A DNA stretch of 64,000 nucleotides from Flavobacterium dankookense (lineage in GTDB: Bacteria; Bacteroidota; Bacteroidia; Flavobacteriales; Flavobacteriaceae). A program made the position numbers and the translations under genes. Of the stretch, positions 54,106-62,642 are shown piece by piece. The notes beneath the pieces were generated by a model. That model was given only the letters and a program-made list of their open reading frames with translations, was not told the origin of the DNA and did no database searches. Positions within the stretch are counted from its first letter, which is position 1. Every line of letters starts with the position of its first letter. The stretch spans positions 434,001 through 498,000 of the forward strand of contig NZ_SNXR01000012.1 of assembly GCF_004362665.1 (NCBI RefSeq). The letters run 5' to 3'.

Positions 54106-54408
54106 ATGAAAACACATTTAACAAATTTGATTATATCTTTTTTAGAAGATTCATTGGAACAATTCAATAAATATCAGACTGTTGATAAAAATGAATATTT
54201 TAAAATATCAGATTGCTTGTCTTTATTTAAAAATGAATTTGACACAGAGGAAAAGCATAAATATCTTTTTAGATTTATTAATCAGCCACATAGAACAGCT
54301 GAAAAACATTTATTTGAAAAAGCAATTATAAATGGTGATTTAGATGAATGTAATTTTTTAAGGATGAATAATTATTTACTTGGCATTAAAGATTGGATAA
54401 ATAAGTAA
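54106..54408 (+). CDS. Hypothetical helical protein
   Basis: 100 residues from the ATG at 54106; the frame extends to 54019 but would overlap the nrdA end and the promoter box. The protein is predicted mostly helical (KTHLTNLIISFLEDSLEQFNKY, EKHKYLFRFINQPHRTAEKH, DWINK) with no signal peptide. Not recognised. Probably cytosolic; it is followed by a terminator, so it is a single-gene unit. Confidence 0.65.
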   Translation: MKTHLTNLIISFLEDSLEQFNKYQTVDKNEYFKISDCLSLFKNEFDTEEKHKYLFRFINQPHRTAEKHLFEKAIINGDLDECNFLRMNNYLLGIKDWINK

Positions 54409-54411
54409 AAA

Positions 54412-54446
54412 ACAAAAACAGCTGTCAATTTGATAGCTGTTTTTGT
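54412..54446 (+). terminator. Terminator after the 100-residue hypothetical gene
   Basis: ACAAAAACAGCT / AGCTGTTTTTGT perfect 12-bp stem followed by T-rich sequence. Confidence 0.8.
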
Positions 54447-54476
54447 ATTTTAATTACATTTAATAAATTTTAAAAA

Positions 54477-54731
54477 ATGAAAAATTATACAAAATACTTG
54501 ATTGTACTATATATGGTTATTTTAGTTTTCATATGCCTATATTTTGTCCCTTTTGAAATCGAAAAAACTAATTACGGTCCATTCGGTGAAAGAAATCCAG
54601 TATATTATTCATATATACACTCTGATATTTTTAATCTAGAAGGTAGTTTAATATATTCTAGGTTAATATTTTATCTAATTATTCCAGCAATTATAATTTA
54701 TTTAATTAATAAGCTTTTAACAAAAAATTAA
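54477..54731 (+). CDS. Hypothetical two-helix membrane protein
   Basis: 84 residues. Two membrane segments (about 9-26 and 60-79) flank a loop with IEKTNYGPFGERNPVYYSYIH. No family recognised. It is AT-rich and followed after 15 bases by the next small gene. Confidence 0.6.
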   Translation: MKNYTKYLIVLYMVILVFICLYFVPFEIEKTNYGPFGERNPVYYSYIHSDIFNLEGSLIYSRLIFYLIIPAIIIYLINKLLTKN

Positions 54732-54746
54732 AAAAAGGTAAAAAAA

Positions 54747-54971
54747 ATGTCAAAAGAAAAAAAAGGAGTTTACACCGGAATCATAGAAAAAGACGAAAAC
54801 GGAAATTATTTCTGTGGTGAATACTTGCTGGATTACCAATATACCGAAGCGAGTTTCAAACTTGGTGACGAAATCAACATCAAATCCGTAATCGCCAATC
54901 CAAGCGATAAAAGTTTTAATCAATATCCAAAAAAGTCTAGAAATTTTTTCTTGGCAAACGATAAAAAATGA
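54747..54971 (+). CDS. Small hypothetical cytosolic protein
   Basis: 74 residues with no signal peptide. The opening KKGVYTGIIEKDENGNYFCGEYLLDYQ and GDEINIKSVIANPSD suggest a small beta-rich fold. Its stop overlaps the start of the acetyltransferase gene (ATGA), so they are translated together. Function unknown. Confidence 0.72.
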   Translation: MSKEKKGVYTGIIEKDENGNYFCGEYLLDYQYTEASFKLGDEINIKSVIANPSDKSFNQYPKKSRNFFLANDKK

Positions 54972-55414
54972 AACTACTAAAAATCAATTCCAATCATCCC
55001 GATTTTCAAAAGTTAACCCGACTTTTTGATGATTATTTGGTTGAAATTGATGGCGATGAAAAAGACTTTTTTGCGCAATACAATCAAATATATATTGATA
55101 ACGTAATCGTTTGTTATGAAGATGATATCGCTGTTGGTTGTGGTGCGTTTAAAGAATATGAACCAATGGTTGCCGAAATAAAACGAATGTTTGTCTTACC
55201 CGAAAAACGAGGCAAAGGAATAGCTTCGACTGTGTTGAATACGTTGGAAAGTTGGGCAAAGGAAAACGGTTTTCAGCATGCTATTTTGGAAACGTCAAAC
55301 CAGCTGACAAACGCCATTTCATTGTATAAAAAAAGCGGCTACGAAGTCATTCCAAACTACGGACAATACATCGACGTAGAAAGTAGCGTATGCATGAAAA
55401 AAATCCTCAAATAA
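54968..55414 (+). CDS. GNAT family N-acetyltransferase
   Basis: 148 residues. The acetyl-CoA motif VLPEKRGKGIASTVLNTLE (about 76-94) with the preceding EIKRMFV strand and the following SYKKSGYE-like ALSLYKKSGYEVI ending identify a GNAT enzyme. The substrate is unknown. It starts four bases inside the end of the upstream small gene and lies 53 bases before dgt. Confidence 0.9.
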   Translation: MKLLKINSNHPDFQKLTRLFDDYLVEIDGDEKDFFAQYNQIYIDNVIVCYEDDIAVGCGAFKEYEPMVAEIKRMFVLPEKRGKGIASTVLNTLESWAKENGFQHAILETSNQLTNAISLYKKSGYEVIPNYGQYIDVESSVCMKKILK

Positions 55415-55467
55415 AGTTATCTTTAACTTCTAAAATCAAAAATAGTTAATCAACAATCTGAAATCAA

Positions 55468-56802
55468 ATGACCTGGGAACAACTTTTATCTTTAAAACGT
55501 CAAGGCGATACGAGCAAACGTTTACGCATCGAACAAGACGACACACGATTGGGTTTTGAAGTCGATTATGACCGAATTATCTTTTCGTCGGCTTTCCGCA
55601 GTTTACAGGATAAAACGCAGGTTATTCCGTTGTCAAAAACCGATTTTGTTCACACACGTTTGACGCATAGTTTGGAAGTTTCGGTTGTTGGTCGTTCCAT
55701 CGGAAGATTGGTTGGAAAAAAAATCATCGAAAAATATCCACATCTTTCTGCCGTTCACGGTTATCACATGAACGATTTTGGTGCTATTGTTGCCGCAGCA
55801 GCTTTGGCGCATGACATTGGAAATCCGCCGTTTGGTCATTCAGGTGAAAAAGCCATTGGAGAATATTTTTCTATTGGAAAAGGGCAACAATTCAAAGACA
55901 AGTTAATGCCAAAACAGTGGCAAGATTTAATCGATTTTGAAGGAAATGCGAATGGTTTTTCGGTTCTAACGAGTACACGTCCAGGAATTGAAGGAAGTTT
56001 GCGTTTGTCTTATGCAACGCTTGGCGCATTTACCAAATATCCAAAGGAAAGTTTGCCAAAAAAACCAACCAAAAATATTTCGGATAAAAAATATGGTTTT
56101 TTCCAATCAGACGCAGCTTTTTTCAAAGAAGTTGCCGAAGAATTAGGCATGATTTCCAATAAATCGGGCGAAGATATTGGTTATGAACGTCATCCGTTGG
56201 CATTTTTAGTCGAAGCTGCCGATGATATTTGCTACACGATTATCGATTTTGAAGACGGAATAAATCTCGGTTTGGTTTCCGAAGATTTTGCTTTGGAATA
56301 TCTAATTAAGTTGGTAAAAGACACAATTGATGCTGCAAAATACCAAACTTTAACCACCAAAGAAGATCGAATTAGTTATTTGCGCGCTCTGGCAATTGGA
56401 AATTTAATCAACGATGCCGTTCGTGTTTTTGTTGAAAATGAAGAAGCTATTTTGCAAGGAAAATTTCATTTTGCTTTAACCGATAAAAGTAAATACAAAG
56501 CCCAAATGGATGATATCATCAAATTGAGTGTGAAAAACATCTACCAAAGTCGGGAAGTGATTGAAAAAGAACTTTCGGGTTACCAAATTATCAATACCTT
56601 ACTCGATAAATTTATTACCGCTTTCAATAACAATCACGAAGGAAAAGCAACAAATTATGACAAACTTTTGCTAAAAATTCTTCCAGAAAAACACCATTTA
56701 GAAAAAGAAAATCTTTACGACCGATTATTGCATATTTGTCATTACATTTCCATGCTAACGGACGGAAAAGCGGTGGAATTGTTTAAGATAGTTTCGGCTT
56801 AG
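55468..56802 (+). CDS. dgt: Deoxyguanosinetriphosphate triphosphohydrolase-like protein
   Basis: 444 residues. The HD-domain metal residues are H67 (VHTRLTHSLEV), H115-D116 (ALAHDIGNPPFGHSGE) and a later Asp in EAADDICYTIID. Dgt enzymes release tripolyphosphate from dGTP or other dNTPs and so balance the pool made by ribonucleotide reductase, whose genes lie 4 kb upstream. The stop overlaps the convergent DUF3078 gene by four bases. Confidence 0.93.
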   Translation: MTWEQLLSLKRQGDTSKRLRIEQDDTRLGFEVDYDRIIFSSAFRSLQDKTQVIPLSKTDFVHTRLTHSLEVSVVGRSIGRLVGKKIIEKYPHLSAVHGYHMNDFGAIVAAAALAHDIGNPPFGHSGEKAIGEYFSIGKGQQFKDKLMPKQWQDLIDFEGNANGFSVLTSTRPGIEGSLRLSYATLGAFTKYPKESLPKKPTKNISDKKYGFFQSDAAFFKEVAEELGMISNKSGEDIGYERHPLAFLVEAADDICYTIIDFEDGINLGLVSEDFALEYLIKLVKDTIDAAKYQTLTTKEDRISYLRALAIGNLINDAVRVFVENEEAILQGKFHFALTDKSKYKAQMDDIIKLSVKNIYQSREVIEKELSGYQIINTLLDKFITAFNNNHEGKATNYDKLLLKILPEKHHLEKENLYDRLLHICHYISMLTDGKAVELFKIVSA

Positions 56803-57749
56803 AAATTGTAAACCAAACCAACACCAAGCAATTGTTTTAGCTGAAGTTTTGGACCAAGTGTAACTTGTTCGCCATTGCGTTCTTCTTTGGCTTTGATATC
56901 ATCGTCATAAATAAAATGCGCGCCAATATTTGCTTTAACATATTCGTTTACAACTAATTCTAATTGCATTTGCCAATCAACATCAATGTTCCCAAAACGG
57001 TTGATGTAATCCGAATACAAACTCAACCGATTTTCCCAAATAATGTTTTTATAGATTTCTTTTTTGTAAAAATTAGTTACTAAAAAACCGAGTTCCATTC
57101 GATATAATTCACCTTCTTTGATGAGGTTTCCATTAATGTCATAAATCGCTTTGTTCACTCCAAACGCACCTTGATTTGCTAAAGTTTGGTCTAAAACCAA
57201 AGTTGTTTTCATCGTTATTGGTGAAATATATACGTTCAGTTTTTTGGGTTTGTTTACATATTCTGAACCAACTCCAAGGAAAATGTATGCTGGCGCAAAT
57301 GGTTTTGAAATGGCTTTAGAAGTGTTTGGATAAGCATAACCATTGGTAAACTGCGTATTAAAATTGAATTTTGCCGACGAATACCAATTTGAAATGGTAT
57401 CTTTTCGATAACCTAAAGTCGAATTAACTTGAAAAACATCATCTGTTTTTCGTAGTTCAACACCATCTTGTTTGTTGACACCATAACGAATAATCATTTC
57501 GTTAACCCATTTTAGATTTCCTTTTTGATATTTTCGAATAAAATTCCCTTTCAACAATCCCGAAACCGAACTAACACCACCAGCATTCCAGTTTACAAAA
57601 GCAATTTGACTGATGTCCAAACCTGCGGTATTTTTCTTTTCCCAATGTGAAATAGTGTCGAGAGTTGTTGTTTTTTCATCATTTTGAGCAAAGAAACAAG
57701 TGGAAAAAAGTAAAGCAAGTAAAAGGAAAATCTTTTGCGAAATTTTCAT
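56799..57749 (-). CDS. DUF3078 outer-membrane protein
   Basis: 316 residues. Signal peptide MKISQKIFLLLALLFSTCFFAQ. The SQIAFVNWNAGGVSSVSGLLKGNF block and the NWYSSAKFNFNTQFTNGY pattern match DUF3078, a Bacteroidota beta-barrel family of unknown function. The protein ends in LGVGLVYNF, a typical barrel terminus. It follows dxs after 40 bases on the same strand, so cotranscription is possible. Confidence 0.88.
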   Translation of the reverse strand: MKISQKIFLLLALLFSTCFFAQNDEKTTTLDTISHWEKKNTAGLDISQIAFVNWNAGGVSSVSGLLKGNFIRKYQKGNLKWVNEMIIRYGVNKQDGVELRKTDDVFQVNSTLGYRKDTISNWYSSAKFNFNTQFTNGYAYPNTSKAISKPFAPAYIFLGVGSEYVNKPKKLNVYISPITMKTTLVLDQTLANQGAFGVNKAIYDINGNLIKEGELYRMELGFLVTNFYKKEIYKNIIWENRLSLYSDYINRFGNIDVDWQMQLELVVNEYVKANIGAHFIYDDDIKAKEERNGEQVTLGPKLQLKQLLGVGLVYNF

Positions 57750-57789
57750 GTTCTAAAAAAATGGTTTGACAGTGCAAAAGTCGTTTTTT

Positions 57790-59571
57790 TTAATAGTTTA
57801 AAAAAAGACTTTCTAAACTTTTTACATCAATTCCACACATTTTTTGTAATTCTTCAACCGTTCCGTGCTCGATAAAAGTATCCGGAATTCCTATCACTTT
57901 CACAGGTTTTGAATAGTTGTTTTCTGAAGCAAATTCAACAATAGCAGAGCCAAAACTACCTTTTATCGTTCCGTCTTCAATAGTAATTATAGTTTCAAAT
58001 GAATTGAAAATTTCGTGCAACAGTTTTTCATCCAAAGGTTTAATAAACCCAAAATCATAATGCGCAATAGTTTCAGGTTGATTTCTATTTTCTAAAGCCA
58101 ATGAAACATTATTTCCGATAAAACCCGTAGATAAAACCGCTGTTTTTGTTCCGCTTTTCAGCAAATGTGCCTTCCCGATTTCAATTTTTTCAAATTCGTA
58201 ATTCGTAATTTTTAATTGTAGATTTGAGTATTTTCCTCTTCCACGCGGATAGCGAATGGCTATTGGATGTGGTAAACCTAATGAAGCAGTATAAAGAATA
58301 TTTTGTAAATCGAGTTCGTCTTTTGGTGCATAAATAATCATGTTTGGAATACATCGTAGATAAGCAATATCAAAAACACCGTGATGTGTCGCACCATCTT
58401 CACCAACCAATCCAGCGCGATCCAAACAAAATATTACGGGTAAATTTTGCAAAGCTACATCATGAATTACTTGGTCGTAAGCACGTTGTAAAAAAGTAGA
58501 GTAAATGTTGCAAAAAACAATCATACCTTGCGTTGCCATTCCTGCCGAAAGCGTAACTGCATGTTGTTCGGCAATGCCAACGTCAAAAGCTCTGTCTGGA
58601 AAAGCATCCATCATAAATTTCATCGAACTTCCACTAGGCATTGCTGGAGTAATTCCGATTATTTTCGGATTATTTTTGGCTAATTCGACTAAAGTAAGTC
58701 CAAAAACATCTTGAAATTTCATCGGTAAATGTGCTTCCGATTTTGGAGTAATTTCTCCTGTTTTAGCATCGAATTTTCCTGGCGCGTGATATTTTACTTG
58801 GTCTTTTTCGGCTTGTTCCAAACCTTTGCCTTTCGTGGTTACGATATGAAGAAATTTTGGTCCTTTGGTCTTTTTTAATCGTTCCAATTCCGAAATCAAT
58901 TTGGGTAAATCATGACCGTCAATCGGACCAGAATAATCAAAATTCAACGATTTAATCATGTTGTTTTGCTTCGGGTTTTTCCCTTCTTTAACCGAAGTCA
59001 AATAGTGTTTCAAAGCACCAACGCTTGGATCAATTCCAATAGCGTTATCATTTAGAATAACCAACAAATTAGCAGCTGTGACTCCAGCGTGATTTAAACC
59101 TTCAAAAGCCATTCCGCTGGCAATTGAAGCATCGCCAATCACCGCAATATGATGTTTATTTTCACCTTTTAGTTGAGAAGCAATAGCCATACCCAAAGCT
59201 GCAGAAATAGAAGTAGAAGAATGACCAACGCCAAATGTATCATAAACGCTTTCGCTTCGTTTTGGAAAGCCCGAAATGCCGCCAAGCTGACGATTCGTGT
59301 CAAATTTAGTTCTTCGTTCGGTTAAAATTTTATGACCATACGCTTGATGACCAACATCCCAAACCAATAAATCATTTGGCGTATCAAAAACATAATGCAA
59401 TGCAATCGTTAGTTCAACAACACCAAGACTTGCGCCAAGATGACCTTCTTTTACCGAAACAATATCAATGATAAATTCACGCAATTCTGTAGCCAAATCG
59501 GGTAATTCCGAAAGAGATAATTTTCGTAAATCGGTTGGATTGTTGATATGTTCGAGTAAATTTTTTGACAT
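57790..59571 (-). CDS. dxs: 1-deoxy-D-xylulose-5-phosphate synthase
   Basis: 593 residues from the ATG at 59571; a further 49 residues in frame upstream overlap the divergent tadA and are not family-like. DXS makes DXP from pyruvate and glyceraldehyde-3-phosphate, the first step of the MEP isoprenoid pathway. Thiamine-diphosphate motifs: GHSSTSISAALGMA, GDASIASGMAFEGLNHAG, and DRAGLVGEDGATHHGVFD. Between IRYPRGRG and KIEIGKAH lies a stretch LQLKITNYEFE that is longer than in E. coli and is encoded by an AATTACGAATT tandem repeat (58193-58221). Confidence 0.96.
   Translation of the reverse strand: MSKNLLEHINNPTDLRKLSLSELPDLATELREFIIDIVSVKEGHLGASLGVVELTIALHYVFDTPNDLLVWDVGHQAYGHKILTERRTKFDTNRQLGGISGFPKRSESVYDTFGVGHSSTSISAALGMAIASQLKGENKHHIAVIGDASIASGMAFEGLNHAGVTAANLLVILNDNAIGIDPSVGALKHYLTSVKEGKNPKQNNMIKSLNFDYSGPIDGHDLPKLISELERLKKTKGPKFLHIVTTKGKGLEQAEKDQVKYHAPGKFDAKTGEITPKSEAHLPMKFQDVFGLTLVELAKNNPKIIGITPAMPSGSSMKFMMDAFPDRAFDVGIAEQHAVTLSAGMATQGMIVFCNIYSTFLQRAYDQVIHDVALQNLPVIFCLDRAGLVGEDGATHHGVFDIAYLRCIPNMIIYAPKDELDLQNILYTASLGLPHPIAIRYPRGRGKYSNLQLKITNYEFEKIEIGKAHLLKSGTKTAVLSTGFIGNNVSLALENRNQPETIAHYDFGFIKPLDEKLLHEIFNSFETIITIEDGTIKGSFGSAIVEFASENNYSKPVKVIGIPDTFIEHGTVEELQKMCGIDVKSLESLFLNY
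58193..58221. repeat. AATTACGAATT tandem repeat inside dxs
   Basis: Plus strand AATTCGTAATTCGTAATTTTTAATT; it codes for residues around LKITNYEF in DXS. The unit is the same as in the recJ leader at 31938-31970. Confidence 0.65.
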
Positions 59572-59575
59572 GCAA

Positions 59576-59583
59576 CAAATGTA
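59576..59583 (-). promoter_or_regulatory. -7 promoter box for dxs
   Basis: TACATTTG on the minus strand, 5 bases before the ATG at 59571; divergent from the tadA box. Confidence 0.4.
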
Positions 59584-59596
59584 CAAATTGAAATCG

Positions 59597-59604
59597 TATT
59601 TTTG
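59597..59604 (+). promoter_or_regulatory. -7 promoter box for tadA
   Basis: TATTTTTG fits TAnnTTTG, 5 bases upstream of the ATG at 59609, giving a very short or absent leader. Confidence 0.45.
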
Positions 59605-59608
59605 TTTT

Positions 59609-60055
59609 ATGGAAAACCCTTTTACCGACGAATATTTTATGAAAAAAGCGTTGCAAGAAGCCGAAATGGCTTTTGAGCAAGGCGAAATTCCCGTCGGTGC
59701 CATAATCGTTATCGACAATAAAGTTATTGCTAGAAGTCACAATTTAACCGAAATGCTTAACGACGTAACTGCACATGCCGAGATGCAAGCTATAACTTCC
59801 GCAGCAAATTACATCGGTGGAAAATATTTGAAAGGTTGTACATTGTATGTTACACTTGAACCCTGTCAAATGTGTGCTGGCGCATTGTATTGGAGCCAAA
59901 TTTCAAAAATAGTTTTTGGCGCACGCGATGAACAACGCGGTTTTATGACTTTGGGAACGCAATTACATCCAAAAACGGAAGTAAAATTTAGCGTTTTGGC
60001 AAAAGAATCGACAGAGTTAATGATTCGTTTTTTTGCACAAAGAAGAAAAAAATAA
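59609..60055 (+). CDS. tadA: tRNA adenosine(34) deaminase
   Basis: 148 residues from the ATG at 59609; a longer in-frame start at 59468 would overlap dxs and adds unlike sequence. TadA converts A34 to inosine in the anticodon of tRNA-Arg. Zinc motifs HAEMQAI (H56, E58) and LEPCQMCAGAL (C86, C89), with the acidic FGARDEQRGFM loop. A guanine deaminase-type enzyme would look similar, but the N-terminal DEYFMKKALQEAEMAFEQGEIPVGA is TadA-like. Confidence 0.93.
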   Translation: MENPFTDEYFMKKALQEAEMAFEQGEIPVGAIIVIDNKVIARSHNLTEMLNDVTAHAEMQAITSAANYIGGKYLKGCTLYVTLEPCQMCAGALYWSQISKIVFGARDEQRGFMTLGTQLHPKTEVKFSVLAKESTELMIRFFAQRRKK

Positions 60056-60116
60056 TCTACCTTTAACATACTATTTAGTAGTTATTCACGTTTTAGTATA
60101 AATCAACTTGATCAAT

Positions 60117-60875
60117 ATGGAAAAAATTAAATCTTCGATAATTATTGGTGTTGCCATAATTATCACCGCTTGGATTTTGGGAAAATCATTTCAAAACCGC
60201 AATCAAAATCTGGATTCAATATCAGTAATTGGTTTAGGAACAAAAGATTTTGTTTCAGACGAAATTCTTTGGTCGGGTAGTTTTAATGCACAAAGTATGG
60301 ATATTAAAACGGCTTATAATAAAATAGTATCTGACCAAAAAATAGTACGCGATTTTTTTATTTCCAAAGGATTTAAAACCAACGAATTTAGTTTTGGAGC
60401 AGTAAATTTTCAAAAAAAATTCAGAGAAATTAGAAGTGAAAATAACGAAAACAGCTATCAAACGCGCTACGAACAAGTTTTTGATGGTTATGAAGCAACA
60501 CAAACCATTTCTTTTTCGGCAAAGAAAAATCCAAGTTTGATGAAACGCATCGAGGATGTTTCTGGCAAAACATCAGAATTGGTTAATTCAGGAATTGAAT
60601 TATCATCCAATTCCATTCAATATACTTTTTCGGGCTTGTCAAGTTTAAAACAAAGCTTGATTGAAAATGCTACTAAAGATGCCAACGAAAGAGCGTCAAA
60701 AATTGTAAAAACAGCTGATGGAAGTTTAGGTAAATTAAAACGAGCTAGTATGGGAGTTTTTCAAATAACTGGTCAAGGTTCAACCGAAGACGATAGTTAT
60801 GGCGGAATAAACGATACCTATAGCAAAAACAAAACCGCTCGAATTACCGTTAGATTGGAATATGAATTAGATTGA
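60117..60875 (+). CDS. SIMPL domain protein
   Basis: 252 residues from the ATG at 60117. One N-terminal membrane segment (about 6-23, IIIGVAIIITAWILGKSF), then a SIMPL/DUF541 domain with DSISVIGLGTKDFVSDEILWSG, IKTAYNKIVSDQKIVRDFF and LIENATKDANERASKI. It should face the periplasm. E. coli YggE is a family member linked to oxidative-stress tolerance, but the molecular role is unclear. Its terminator is shared with the convergent T9SS cargo gene. Confidence 0.88.
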   Translation: MEKIKSSIIIGVAIIITAWILGKSFQNRNQNLDSISVIGLGTKDFVSDEILWSGSFNAQSMDIKTAYNKIVSDQKIVRDFFISKGFKTNEFSFGAVNFQKKFREIRSENNENSYQTRYEQVFDGYEATQTISFSAKKNPSLMKRIEDVSGKTSELVNSGIELSSNSIQYTFSGLSSLKQSLIENATKDANERASKIVKTADGSLGKLKRASMGVFQITGQGSTEDDSYGGINDTYSKNKTARITVRLEYELD

Positions 60876-60896
60876 TTTTTGAAATGTTACAAAATA

Positions 60897-60928
60897 AAAA
60901 AACCGTCTCACAAAAAGACGGTTTTTTT
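60897..60928. terminator. Bidirectional terminator
   Basis: AAAACCGTCT / AGACGGTTTT stem between the SIMPL gene and the convergent T9SS cargo gene. Confidence 0.88.
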
Positions 60929-60932
60929 ATTT

Positions 60933-62636
60933 TTACTCTTTAATAAACTTAGTATTTAAAGTTCCCTTGTTGGATGATATAGTAATTATATAACTTCCTG
61001 ATTTCAAAATTGAAACATCAATACTTTTGCTTGGATTTTTTTCAGAAAACAGCAATTGACCTAACATGTTATAAATATTTATTTCTTTTATTTCCAGAAG
61101 TTCTTTTGTTTCAATATTCAATTCTGATTTTACAGGAACAGGAGATAGTGAAAATAAATTATTTAAATCAAAGTCCGCTGTATTTAATTGATTAACTATT
61201 CTTGTTGTATATGTATTGGTAATTATTGGCAAATTGTAATCAAAGTAAATAGCAGCAGTGTTGCTAATATTTGTCCCAAGTGTTAAATTAGATTTTGTTT
61301 TGATTTTAAAAGCTACATAACCATCGTTATTAGCATCATCAAAAGGAAGGTTGATGTTTTCAAATATAAATTCTACTTGATTATTATTTAAAATTTTTGT
61401 TGTGAATGAATGACTTGCTGATAAAACGGTTAAAGTGTTAATATCAAATTTACTTGTATCGATATTGTCGCGAATTACAACAAATTCCGCATTTGCAGTT
61501 CCTGTATTCTCAAAACGAATAACATAAGTCAAAAATTTTCCAACTTCACTAAGCAATAATTCTTCACCTTGAGTACATGTTTTGTCATTTGGATCATAGG
61601 AACCAACTACAATTTGGTTTAAGGTTGATGTATTGTTTAGTGGTGTTTCATCGTTGTTGTTGCCATCACAATTTGCTGTGAAGACTAAATTATCACCATT
61701 GTTAACTGGTGGATTTTCAGAAGGTGTATTAACATTCATTTTGAAAGTGATAATCCCGCTTTGAAAAGGTAATAAATTAGTAAAATTCCATGTTATTGAA
61801 TTTGTAACTTGCGCATTTGCTATAGGAGTAGATGAAATTAAATCCATTAAACTATCATTGAAGTTTAAATTTATACTTCCAGATTGAACTGAATTTCCTT
61901 TGTTTTTGTAAATTATTTTATAATCAGAATTAAATCCTGGTCTGGCATCATTTAATGCAATTATACTTATTTCAAGGTCATTGTGAATTCCATTAGGTGA
62001 GATACAAAAATCTTGAACAATAAGATTGTTATTGGCAGATAATACTACATTAGCATTATTTGGAGTAATAGTAAAATAGGAAGGATTTTCTATTACTGGT
62101 GTAAATGTATAATTGCCTGCTTGCACATCATAATAATTATAAAATCCAGTTTGATTTGCAATTAAATTACCTGTAGTAGAACCATTAGTAAATGTTATTT
62201 GTTGATTAGGAACGATTACATCAGAAGCATCGCATCCATTGTTATTACTGTCATAGCGAATATTTCCTTGTAGTGAATAGGTGTAACTATTATTTACTGT
62301 AAATCCATCACTTAAAGTGTAGTTTAAATTACCACTATCATCAAATACATTTACATCATATAGACCAGGAGTAGCATAACCAGGTATTGATAAGTTAACA
62401 AGTAATTCATTTTCAGAAATTATTTCAGCCCATTCTGCAGATAAAATATTAGAAAACTGATCAATAAATGAGACATTTATTATTGGAGTACTTGTCACAA
62501 AATCAACATCCTGACTTGTGATAGTAACTTGTAAATTTTGTCCTTTATTTCCATTATCAGGTGTCACTGAAATTATCGATTGACTTTGAATTAAATTACA
62601 AGCCAAAATAAGAAAACCAAGTATTATTTTTTTCAT
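60933..62636 (-). CDS. T9SS type A sorting-domain cell-surface protein
   Basis: 567 residues from the ATG at 62636 (TTG at 62642 is two codons earlier). Signal peptide MKKIILGFLILACNLIQSQ. An IPT/TIG-like first domain (SVTPDNGNKGQNLQVTI), then a carboxypeptidase-like or SdrD-B segment (QGNIRYDSNNNGCDASD), a DUF11/CARDB-like region with GSYDPNDKTCTQGEE, VRFENTGTANAEFVVIRDNID and YFDYNLPIITN, and a type A sorting domain (about 493-567: LSPVPVKSELNI, LKSGSYIITI, NTKFIKE). It should be exported by the T9SS. It starts six bases after the stop of the upstream O-antigen ligase-like gene. Confidence 0.9.
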   Translation of the reverse strand: MKKIILGFLILACNLIQSQSIISVTPDNGNKGQNLQVTITSQDVDFVTSTPIINVSFIDQFSNILSAEWAEIISENELLVNLSIPGYATPGLYDVNVFDDSGNLNYTLSDGFTVNNSYTYSLQGNIRYDSNNNGCDASDVIVPNQQITFTNGSTTGNLIANQTGFYNYYDVQAGNYTFTPVIENPSYFTITPNNANVVLSANNNLIVQDFCISPNGIHNDLEISIIALNDARPGFNSDYKIIYKNKGNSVQSGSINLNFNDSLMDLISSTPIANAQVTNSITWNFTNLLPFQSGIITFKMNVNTPSENPPVNNGDNLVFTANCDGNNNDETPLNNTSTLNQIVVGSYDPNDKTCTQGEELLLSEVGKFLTYVIRFENTGTANAEFVVIRDNIDTSKFDINTLTVLSASHSFTTKILNNNQVEFIFENINLPFDDANNDGYVAFKIKTKSNLTLGTNISNTAAIYFDYNLPIITNTYTTRIVNQLNTADFDLNNLFSLSPVPVKSELNIETKELLEIKEINIYNMLGQLLFSEKNPSKSIDVSILKSGSYIITISSNKGTLNTKFIKE

Positions 62637-62642
62637 TTTCAA

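Noticed and set aside
59572..59718. 49-residue N-terminal extension of DXS
   Set aside because: Overlaps the tadA gene and both promoter boxes; MSKNLLEHINNPTDLRKL is the family-like start.
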